64,000 nucleotides of DNA from Arthrobacter sp. AFG20. Lineage in GTDB: Bacteria; Actinomycetota; Actinomycetes; Actinomycetales; Micrococcaceae. The notes under the pieces are model-generated. The model was not told the origin of the DNA, made no database searches, and saw nothing but the letters and a program-made list of their open reading frames with translations. Shown in pieces: positions 49,405-56,435 of this stretch (position 1 is its first letter; each line of letters opens with the position of its first letter). Both the position numbers and the translations under genes were made by a program. Location of the stretch: positions 110,441-174,440 of the forward strand of contig NZ_PJMC01000011.1 in assembly GCF_002892795.1 (NCBI RefSeq). The letters are read 5' to 3'.

Positions 49405-51180
49405 ATGACCCAGATCTTCGACAATCCCGCTGATTTCGCAGATGAGGCGCTGGACGGCTTCGTCGCCGCCAACCGCGGCTATGTTGCCCGCGTGGACGGC
49501 GGCGTCGTGCGCTCCACCGAGATCCCCGCCGGCCAGGTGGCCCTTGTGGTGGGCGGCGGCTCCGGCCACTATCCGGCCTTCGCCGGCCTGGTGGGGCCCG
49601 GCCTCGCCGCAGGCTCAGCGTGCGGCAACATGTTCGCCTCGCCGGCCGCCGGGCAGGTCTACCGCGTGGCCAAGGCCGCCAACGCGGGCGGCGGCGTGCT
49701 GCTGAGCTACGGCAACTACGCCGGCGACGTGCTGCACTTCGGCCAGGCCCAGCTCCGGCTCAACGCCGAGGGCATCGAGACGCGTACCGTGCTGGTCACG
49801 GACGACATCGCCAGCGCCCCGCTGGACCAGATCGAGAAGCGCCGCGGCATCGCCGGCGACCTGACGGTCTTCAAGATTGCAGGCGCCGCAGCCGAGGCCG
49901 GCCTGAGCCTGGAGGAGGTAGAGCGCCTCGCCATCAAGACGAACCACCGCACGCGGTCACTGGGCGTGGCCTTCGATGGATGCACCCTTCCCGGTGCATC
50001 CGAACCGCTGTTCCACGTCCCGGCCGGGCAGATGTCGCTGGGCCTGGGCATCCACGGCGAACCGGGCATCTCCGAGCACCCCATGCCCACCGCGTCCGAG
50101 CTCGCCGAGCTGCTGGTGTCGCGGCTGCTTGAGGACAAGCCCGACGATGCCGGCAGCCGCGTGGTGGCCATCGTCAACGGCCTGGGCACGGTCAAGTACG
50201 ACGAACTGTTCCTCCTCTTCGGCAAGATCGAAAAGCTCCTCAACGCCGCCAACCTGACCGTCGTGGAGCCGGAATGCGGCGAGCTCGTCACCAGCCTGGA
50301 CATGTCCGGGCTCTCGCTCACCCTGCTATGGCTCGACGACGAACTCGAGCAGCTCTGGGCCGCGCCCGCCGACACCCCTGCCTACCGCAAGGGCAACACC
50401 TCGCCGCGCGCCCGGCGTGAAGTCGCGGGTGCAGAAGACGCGGCAGCCGAGGACACCGAAATGGCAACCGAAGCGTCCGCCAACCTGGGCCGGCTGGCAG
50501 CCGCCGTCCTCGCCCAGGTGCAGGACGTCGTTGTCGAACACGAAGCGGAACTTGGCGACTTGGACGCGATTGCCGGCGACGGGGACCATGGCATCGGCAT
50601 GCGCCGCGGCGTTGACGCGGCTGCCGCGGCCGGTGAGCAGAACGCAGCAGCCGGAGCCTCGGCTGAACGCGTGCTCACCGCCGCAGGTGAGGCCTGGAGC
50701 GAGCGTGCCGGCGGAACCTCCGGTGCGCTCTGGGGTACTGCCGTGATGGCCGCCGGCCTCGCACTGGGCAACCGGGATTCGTACGGCGCCGGGGACGCGA
50801 CCGCAGCCGTGTCCGCCTTCAGCAACGCCATCACCGAACTTGGCAAGGCAGAGCCGGGGGACAAGACGATGGTTGACGCCCTCCTGCCGTTCCGGGACGC
50901 GTTCAAAGAAGCGTTCGACGGCGGTGCCTCCCTGGGGGATGCCCTCACTACCGCCGCTGCCGCGGCGAACGAAGCGGCCCGTCGGACCGCGGACCTGCGC
51001 CCCCTCAAGGGCCGCGCCCGCCCGCTGGCTGAAAAAAGCCTCGGCCACCCGGACCCCGGTGCAGTCTCGTTTGGACTGATTGCCGAGCGCGTGGCCACCT
51101 ACCTCGCATCTGATGCGGCCGATTCCACACCGGCCGCGTCCCACATGGCCTCGACGGCCGGAAACGGAGCAATGGAATGA
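49405..51180 (+). CDS. dihydroxyacetone/erythrulose kinase, fused DhaK-DhaL type
   Basis: 591 residues. DhaK domain (1-~330): [17 protein letters not shown] and the His that binds the ketose covalently in [11 protein letters not shown]. DhaL domain (~355-575): Mg/ATP motif [13 protein letters not shown] and [11 protein letters not shown]. The single-chain form uses ATP directly and needs no phosphotransfer protein. Next to RpiB-like and TPI-like genes, L- or D-erythrulose is a likelier substrate than dihydroxyacetone (LerK/DerK function in Mycobacterium smegmatis). An acidic linker ([19 protein letters not shown]) joins the domains. The ATGA overlap with the RpiB-like gene couples translation. 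Confidence 0.85.
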   Translation: MTQIFDNPADFADEALDGFVAANRGYVARVDGGVVRSTEIPAGQVALVVGGGSGHYPAFAGLVGPGLAAGSACGNMFASPAAGQVYRVAKAANAGGGVLLSYGNYAGDVLHFGQAQLRLNAEGIETRTVLVTDDIASAPLDQIEKRRGIAGDLTVFKIAGAAAEAGLSLEEVERLAIKTNHRTRSLGVAFDGCTLPGASEPLFHVPAGQMSLGLGIHGEPGISEHPMPTASELAELLVSRLLEDKPDDAGSRVVAIVNGLGTVKYDELFLLFGKIEKLLNAANLTVVEPECGELVTSLDMSGLSLTLLWLDDELEQLWAAPADTPAYRKGNTSPRARREVAGAEDAAAEDTEMATEASANLGRLAAAVLAQVQDVVVEHEAELGDLDAIAGDGDHGIGMRRGVDAAAAAGEQNAAAGASAERVLTAAGEAWSERAGGTSGALWGTAVMAAGLALGNRDSYGAGDATAAVSAFSNAITELGKAEPGDKTMVDALLPFRDAFKEAFDGGASLGDALTTAAAAANEAARRTADLRPLKGRARPLAEKSLGHPDPGAVSFGLIAERVATYLASDAADSTPAASHMASTAGNGAME

Positions 51181-51659
51181 GCAACACAGAAGGCTGGCGC
51201 ATTGTCATCGGCAACGATGAGGCCGGCGTCGAATACAAGGAAGCACTGAAGGCACTGCTGGAGGCGGACCCCCGCGTTGCCTCCGTCGAGGACATTGGCG
51301 TCGCCGCCAACGACTCCACCGCGTACCCGCATCTGGCCGTCGCAGCCGCCCGCAAAGTGGCCGAAGGCGAAGCGGACCGCGCACTCCTGATCTGCGGCAC
51401 CGGCCTGGGCGTGGCCATTGCCGCCAACAAGGTCCCCGGCATCCGCGCCGTCACCGCCCACGACAGCTACTCCGTGGAACGCTCCGTCCTCAGCAACAAC
51501 GCCCAGGTCCTCACCATGGGCCAGCGCGTTATCGGGCTGGAACTTGCCAAGAAGCTGGTGGGCGAATGGCTGGAGCACCGCTTCGATGAAAACTCCTCCT
51601 CCGCCGCCAAGGTGGACGCGATCTGCTCGTACGAACCCGACTACACGAAGGCCGACTGA
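51177..51659 (+). CDS. RpiB/LacAB-family sugar phosphate isomerase (probable D-erythrulose-4-phosphate isomerase)
   Basis: 160 residues. RpiB-type motifs: [12 protein letters not shown] at the phosphate site, [20 protein letters not shown] with the catalytic Cys and anion hole, [19 protein letters not shown] with the proton-relay His/Asp. Interconverts an aldose and ketose phosphate. In the erythritol pathways of Brucella (EryI) and Mycobacterium (DerI) an RpiB paralogue makes D-erythrose 4-phosphate from D-erythrulose 4-phosphate; the neighbouring kinase and TPI-like gene point to the same reaction. Ribose-5-phosphate isomerase activity cannot be excluded. Confidence 0.83.
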   Translation: MSNTEGWRIVIGNDEAGVEYKEALKALLEADPRVASVEDIGVAANDSTAYPHLAVAAARKVAEGEADRALLICGTGLGVAIAANKVPGIRAVTAHDSYSVERSVLSNNAQVLTMGQRVIGLELAKKLVGEWLEHRFDENSSSAAKVDAICSYEPDYTKAD

Positions 51660-51661
51660 AC

Positions 51662-52630
51662 ATGACCGAAACACCCACCAGCCCACGCAAGTTCGCCGTC
51701 GTCGGATCCGGCTACATGGGCGGCGGCATCGCGCAGGTCCTCGCCCTCGGCGGTGCCCGCGTTGCCCTTGCGGACGTGTCCGCCGAGGTGGCGCAGAAGA
51801 ACTACGAGCGCCTGCTCACCGAGTCCGACCAGTTCGTGGCCGACGGGCTGTTTCCCGAAGGATCCACGGAGATCCTGAAGCAGAACCTCTGGGCCGCGAA
51901 GGACATCGAGGAAGCCGTGGCCGACGCCGACTTCATCGAGGAGGCAGTGCCCGAGGTCATCGCCATCAAGCACGAGACCCTGGCCCGCATCAGCGCTGCC
52001 GCCCGGCCGGACGCCATCATCGGCTCCAACACCTCCACGATCTCCATCGCCGAGCTCTCCCAGCCGGTCGCCAACCCGGAGCGCTTCCTCGGCGTGCACT
52101 TCTCCAATCCGTCGCCGTTTATCCCCGGCGTCGAAATCATCCCCCACGCAGGCACCTCGGCCGAGACCGTGGGCGCCGTCCGCGACCTCGTCCACGCCGC
52201 CAACAAGCAAACGGCAGTGGTCAAGGACGTCACCGGCTTCGTGCTGAACCGCCTGCAGTATGCCCTCTTCCACGAGGCTGCCCAGTTGGTGGAGCAGGGC
52301 ATCGCGACGGCGGAGGACGTGGACACCCTGGTCCGTACAACCTTCGGCTTCCGGCTGCCGTTCTTCGGCCCCTTCGCCATCGCCGACATGGCGGGCCTGG
52401 ACGTCTACAACTTCTGCTACAAGTCGCTGCAGACCGACTTCCCGGAGCGGTTCGCCACACCGAAGATCCTCACGGACCTCGTGGAGGCCGGCAAGCTGGG
52501 CACCAAGACCGGCGCAGGCTTCCTGAACGTCCCCGCCGAGCGCACCCCCGAGCTGATCGCCTACCGCAACAAGGCCTACGTCGCCATGCAGAAGCTCATC
52601 GAGGAACTCGGCCCGGCCCCGATCAACTAA
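51662..52630 (+). CDS. 3-hydroxyacyl-CoA dehydrogenase-fold NAD-dependent dehydrogenase
   Basis: 322 residues. N-terminal Rossmann domain with GSGYMGGGIAQVLALGG, the catalytic segment GVHFSNPSPFIPGVEII (His and Glu of the HADH dyad) and GFVLNRLQYALFHEA, then the all-helical C-terminal domain with GPFAIADMAGLD. Members act on 3-hydroxyacyl-CoA, carnitine or sugar acids such as L-gulonate. Starting 2 bases after the RpiB-like stop and without thiolase or other beta-oxidation genes, it most likely oxidises a hydroxy acid feeding this pathway. The substrate is unknown. Confidence 0.8.
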   Translation: MTETPTSPRKFAVVGSGYMGGGIAQVLALGGARVALADVSAEVAQKNYERLLTESDQFVADGLFPEGSTEILKQNLWAAKDIEEAVADADFIEEAVPEVIAIKHETLARISAAARPDAIIGSNTSTISIAELSQPVANPERFLGVHFSNPSPFIPGVEIIPHAGTSAETVGAVRDLVHAANKQTAVVKDVTGFVLNRLQYALFHEAAQLVEQGIATAEDVDTLVRTTFGFRLPFFGPFAIADMAGLDVYNFCYKSLQTDFPERFATPKILTDLVEAGKLGTKTGAGFLNVPAERTPELIAYRNKAYVAMQKLIEELGPAPIN

Positions 52631-52728
52631 CACCATCTAACTAAGCACCACGGCAGGTGGGCGCTGCCCCCGAGCAGCCGCCCTCCTGCTGTGCTGCCCT
52701 TTTCACATAACGACTTAGGAGCACATCC

Positions 52729-53496
52729 ATGAGCACTTTTCCGTCCGAGCGCACGGCCATCGTCACCGGAGCCGTCTCGGAACGCGGCATCGGCCGGGCC
52801 ACCGCCAACTACCTGGCAGAGCAGGGTTGGAACATCGGCATCATCGATCTCGACGACGCCCTCTGCCAGGCCACGGCCAAGGAAATCGCCAGCCAGTACG
52901 GCGTGAAGGCGCACGGCGTGGGCGCGAACGTCGCGGACGAGGCATCGGTCCGGGCAGCCATCGATTCCCTTGAGGCGGAGCTCCCGCAGATCGTGGCCCT
53001 TGCCAACGTTGCCGGCGTCAGCTCGCCGGTCCCGTACCTGGAACTCGACGCCGCCGAGTGGGACCGCGTGCTCAACATCAACCTCAACGGCGTCCACTAC
53101 ACCACGCGCCGCGTCGCCGAATCCATGGCGAAGAACCGGATCGGCCGCATCGTTAACATCTCCTCCGTCTCCGCCCAGCGCGGCGGCGGCACCTTCTCCA
53201 AGACCCCGTACTCCGTTGCGAAGGCCGGTGTGATCGGACTGACCCGCTCCACGGCCCGCGAACTGGGGGAGTACGACATCACGGTCAACGCCATCTCGCC
53301 CGGCCCCATTGACACCGACATCATGGGCGGCACCCTGAGCCAGGAACGCAAGGACGAACTGGTCAAGGACCTCGTGGTCAACAGGGTTGGTTCCACGCGG
53401 GACATCGCAGCAGCCATCGCTTTCCTCATCAGCGAGGACGCCGGATACATCTCCGGCCAGACGCTGAATGTGGATGGCGGCCTCTACATGCACTAG
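52729..53496 (+). CDS. short-chain dehydrogenase/reductase of the C4-sugar operon
   Basis: 255 residues. Cofactor motif TGAVSERGIGRA near residue 14, NVAG near 93, catalytic Tyr/Lys in PYSVAKAG near 162-166, terminal DGGLYMH; DLDD after beta-2 suggests NAD. Strong resemblance to the SDR at 14842 (shared VSAQRGGGTFSK-like, SPGPIDTDIMGGTLSQERK-like stretches). Polyol dehydrogenases such as the D-threitol enzyme of M. smegmatis are SDRs, so oxidation of a C4 polyol or acid to an erythrulose precursor is plausible. AGGAG lies before ATG 52729. The next small gene begins 11 bases after its stop. Confidence 0.85.
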   Translation: MSTFPSERTAIVTGAVSERGIGRATANYLAEQGWNIGIIDLDDALCQATAKEIASQYGVKAHGVGANVADEASVRAAIDSLEAELPQIVALANVAGVSSPVPYLELDAAEWDRVLNINLNGVHYTTRRVAESMAKNRIGRIVNISSVSAQRGGGTFSKTPYSVAKAGVIGLTRSTARELGEYDITVNAISPGPIDTDIMGGTLSQERKDELVKDLVVNRVGSTRDIAAAIAFLISEDAGYISGQTLNVDGGLYMH

Positions 53497-53507
53497 GAAG
53501 GACAGCC

Positions 53508-53603
53508 ATGCTTCGCTCCTGGACCAGGGAACGCAAGATTTACCTCGCCATCGGCGTCCTCGCCAGCCTTGCCGGCGCGCTGCTCATCGCCTTTTCGCTT
53601 TGA
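53508..53603 (+). CDS. 31-residue single-helix membrane microprotein
   Basis: ATG 53508 to TGA 53601-53603 encodes MLRSWTRERKIYLAIGVLAS followed by LAGALLIAFSL. A basic N terminus (residues 3-10) is followed by one hydrophobic helix (~12-31), giving Nin-Cout topology. AGGAAGG at 53495-53501 overlaps the SDR stop and lies 6 bases before the ATG, so translation is well supported. It directly precedes the ACS transporter of the operon, so a role as a transporter partner is possible but unproved. Too short for standard gene callers. Confidence 0.65.
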   Translation: MLRSWTRERKIYLAIGVLASLAGALLIAFSL

Positions 53604-53704
53604 GAATTTCGAACCATCAACCTGATTTACCGGGACCAGTTCCTCCGGAACCGGCCCGTTCGCTCTGCCCGGATTTGCTCACTTTTACTCAAAGAGGAGT
53701 TTGA

Positions 53705-55108
53705 ATGACTGTCACCAAACCATCCACCACGAAGGAGCTGCTGGACTCGCCGGTCCTCAAATCGGCCATCTCCAAGGCATCCTTCCGGCTCATGCCGATG
53801 CTCGTCATCCTGTACGTCGTAGCCTTCCTGGACCGCACCAATGTGGGCTTCGCCGAGGCCGCCCTCGAAGCGGACAAAGGCATCAGCGCGGGCGCCTACG
53901 CGCTCGGCGCAGGCATCTTCTTCATCGGCTACGCCCTGTTCGAAATCCCCAGCAACCTGCTCCTGACCAAGTTCGGCGCCAAGGTGTGGCTGGCACGCAT
54001 CGCCGTCACCTGGGGCATCGTCTCCGCCTGCTTCGCCTTCGTGCAGGACGAGACCTCCTTCGTGATCCTGAGGTTCCTGCTGGGCGTGACCGAGGCCGGG
54101 CTCTTCCCGGGCGTCATCATGTTCCTCGCCGCTTGGTTCCCGAACAAGGTCCGCGTCAAGATGTTCGCCATCTTCTACCTGGCACAGCCGTTCTCCCAGA
54201 TGATGGGCGCCCCGCTGTCCGGCTGGCTGATCAACATCGGCGACCAGGTTCCCGGCGTCCAGGGCTGGCAGGTCATGTTCTTCGTCGAGGGCATGCTCGC
54301 CGTGCTGGCCGGCATCGCCGCCTTCTTCTTCCTGATCAACAGCCCGCAGGACGCAAAGTTCCTCAACAAGGACGAGAAGAAGGCGCTGCTGGACGTCATG
54401 GCCCTGGAAGACACCGTCAAGGAAGAGACCGGTCCGCGCGGTGTGCTCGCCGCGATGAAGAACGGCAAGGTCTGGTACTTCACCGTCATCTACTTCTGCC
54501 TCCAGATCGCCGTCTACGGCGTCACCTTCTACCTGCCGCAGCAGGTGGCGCAGCTGACCGGGCAGAAGGTGGGCCTCGCCGTCGGACTCATGGCCGCCAT
54601 CCCGTGGTTCTTCGGCATCTTCGCCTGCTACTTCATCGGCAAGGCCGCCAACACCATAATCCGCCGCCGGGTCTGGGGCACCGGGCTGTTCATCTCCACC
54701 GGCCTGTGCATCTTCGGCTCCGCCTGGGCCGGCGCCAACCACCTCCCGGCGCTGGGCATCGTGTTCATCACCCTCGCGGTATGCAGCTTCCTCTCCATCG
54801 GCCCCATCGCCTGGTCGTATCCGACGGCGTTCCTCACGGGAACTGCCGCCGCGGCGGGCATCGGTCTCATCAACTCGCTGGGAAACCTCGGCGGCTTCGT
54901 GGCCCCGATCCTGCGGACCACCGTCAACCAGGTGACCGCTTCGGACACCGGCACCATGGGCGTCTACGCACTCGGTGTGCTGCCGTTCCTCGCTGCGGTC
55001 ATGATGATCGGTACTCGCAAGTTCAAGAACAAGGCCGACGACCTGCTCGAAACCAGCGCCACCGGAACGGCCGGCACTGCCAAAGATCAGGCACTGCTGG
55101 AAAAGTAG
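53705..55108 (+). CDS. MFS transporter, ACS family, of the C4-sugar operon
   Basis: 467 residues, 12 helices. ACS-family marks: LYVVAFLDRTNVGFAEAAL in helix 1, GIFFIGYALFEIPSN in helix 2, FLLGVTEAGLFPGVIMFLAAWFP in helices 4-5 and SLGNLGGFVAPILRTTVN in helix 11. Imports an organic or sugar acid, or possibly a polyol, by proton symport. GAGGAG lies just before ATG 53705. It shares family and gene context with the transporter at 13441. It precedes the TPI-like gene (61-base gap) and ends with a short charged cytoplasmic tail. Confidence 0.88.
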   Translation: MTVTKPSTTKELLDSPVLKSAISKASFRLMPMLVILYVVAFLDRTNVGFAEAALEADKGISAGAYALGAGIFFIGYALFEIPSNLLLTKFGAKVWLARIAVTWGIVSACFAFVQDETSFVILRFLLGVTEAGLFPGVIMFLAAWFPNKVRVKMFAIFYLAQPFSQMMGAPLSGWLINIGDQVPGVQGWQVMFFVEGMLAVLAGIAAFFFLINSPQDAKFLNKDEKKALLDVMALEDTVKEETGPRGVLAAMKNGKVWYFTVIYFCLQIAVYGVTFYLPQQVAQLTGQKVGLAVGLMAAIPWFFGIFACYFIGKAANTIIRRRVWGTGLFISTGLCIFGSAWAGANHLPALGIVFITLAVCSFLSIGPIAWSYPTAFLTGTAAAAGIGLINSLGNLGGFVAPILRTTVNQVTASDTGTMGVYALGVLPFLAAVMMIGTRKFKNKADDLLETSATGTAGTAKDQALLEK

Positions 55109-55169
55109 TCAGCAGCAAACCGCAGCGGCGCAGCAACACCCAGTAACCCCAGCAAAGGCAGGAAGTCCC

Positions 55170-56006
55170 GTGACCCAGCTCAGCCAGGCCATCAAAGACC
55201 CCGGCACGATTTTCGTCGGCGTCAGCACCAAGATGTACCTGGGCTATCGGGACAGCCTGCGCTGGATGGATGAACTGCGTCAACAGGCGGACGCCCGCCC
55301 GGCCCTCGCGGCCGGGCGGGTGGTCCCGTTCGTGATTCCATCCTTTCCGATGCTTCCGGCGGCAGGGGAGATCATTGCCGGGTCGCCGCTGGTCCTGGGG
55401 GCCCAGAACTGCGGCTGGGCTGAGGGTCCGTGGACGGGCGAGCTCTCGCCGTCGCTGCTCGCCGAGCTGGGCGTGGGACTCGTGGAGCTCGGGCACGCCG
55501 AGCGGCGGCGGCACTTCGGTGAAGACGACGCCATGATCGCGCTCAAGGTCAGGGCGGCCGACGACGCCGGCGTCACCCCGCTGCTGTGCGTGGGGGAGGA
55601 GTCGCCCGGTCAGGAGACCACCTCGGATACCGGAGCAGCCGACGACGGCGGTACCGCCGGCGCGGAAGACGCCGCCCGGTTCGTCTGCGGACAGATCGAA
55701 GCCGCGGTCGGCGGGGACTGGGACCTGGCCGCCCGGCTGGTCATCGCCTATGAACCCGTCTGGGCCATCGGCGCCGCCGAGCCTGCCAGCGCTGAGTACG
55801 TGTCCGCCGTCGTACGCATTTTGCGGGAGCTGCTCGGTGCCCACGGGCTGCACGGGCTGCCCGTGATCTATGGCGGCTCCGCGAAACCAGGCCTGCTGCC
55901 CGCACTGAACGGTGTGTCGGGGCTGTTCCTCGGCCGGTTCGCGCACGACGCCACCAACTTCGGAAAGGTGCTGGACGAAGCACTGTCGCTGGTGGAGGCA
56001 GGCTAG
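55170..56006 (+). CDS. triosephosphate isomerase homologue, probable L-erythrulose-1-phosphate isomerase
   Basis: 278 residues. TPI-fold catalytic residues are kept: Lys in VSTKMYLGY, His in LGHAERRRHF, Glu in AYEPVWAIGAA and the phosphate loop YGGSAKP. The usual NWKMN is changed to STKMY and the loop between residues 145-165 is longer, as in the paralogues EryH/TpiA2 and LerI that act on C4 sugar phosphates. With kinase and RpiB-like partners it completes L-erythrulose 1-phosphate to D-erythrulose 4-phosphate. Start GTG 55170 has AGGAAG 6 bases upstream. Housekeeping TPI should lie elsewhere near gapA/pgk. Confidence 0.82.
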   Translation: MTQLSQAIKDPGTIFVGVSTKMYLGYRDSLRWMDELRQQADARPALAAGRVVPFVIPSFPMLPAAGEIIAGSPLVLGAQNCGWAEGPWTGELSPSLLAELGVGLVELGHAERRRHFGEDDAMIALKVRAADDAGVTPLLCVGEESPGQETTSDTGAADDGGTAGAEDAARFVCGQIEAAVGGDWDLAARLVIAYEPVWAIGAAEPASAEYVSAVVRILRELLGAHGLHGLPVIYGGSAKPGLLPALNGVSGLFLGRFAHDATNFGKVLDEALSLVEAG

Positions 56007-56299
56007 AGGAATGCCTCGCGGCCCGTCCCTTCGCTGAGCACAAGTTCGCCGTCTTCGATGGACACCAGGAGGCTCCGTGGCCTGCCGTGGAGCTTCATTT
56101 CCGCGCTGAGATTGCGGCTGGTGACTTCAACCCCCACCGTTGCGCCTTTTGCCGGCAGTTCAACGGAGACTTCCTCGGCCATGCCCAGCAGCTCCCGGGT
56201 GGTGACATCGCGGTCGTACCGGGCCTCCTTGCCGTTGACCGTGATGGCGACCTCATCCTCGTTGAAGCCGTCCTGAAGAATGATGAGCAATTCCTGCAT
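56003..56299 (-). CDS. conserved hypothetical protein, 98 residues
   Basis: 98 residues from ATG 56299; the frame upstream runs antisense into the tex gene. No signal or membrane segment. A mix of beta-strand and acidic segments (MQELLIILQDGFNEDEVAIT, LLVSIEDGELVLSEG). I do not recognise a family. It overlaps the 3' end of the TPI-like gene by 4 bases on the opposite strand and is divergent from tex, 136 bases away. Function unknown. Confidence 0.6.
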   Translation of the reverse strand: MQELLIILQDGFNEDEVAITVNGKEARYDRDVTTRELLGMAEEVSVELPAKGATVGVEVTSRNLSAEMKLHGRPRSLLVSIEDGELVLSEGTGREAFL

Positions 56300-56435
56300 G
56301 ATGCGCCGCCTCAGTCGATGACCCCCAATGCATAAAGTCACTACACCACTTAAGGGCGGTTGTGGGTAGTGCGGTTTGCTCCATCCGCCAGCCCGTGATC
56401 GCCCCGCTTCCGGGCGCGTAGGGCAAAATGTTCTG

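Noticed and set aside
51662..52630. Fatty-acid beta-oxidation role for the HADH-fold gene
   Set aside because: No thiolase, enoyl-CoA hydratase or acyl-CoA dehydrogenase adjoins it; it is tightly packed in a sugar-phosphate operon.
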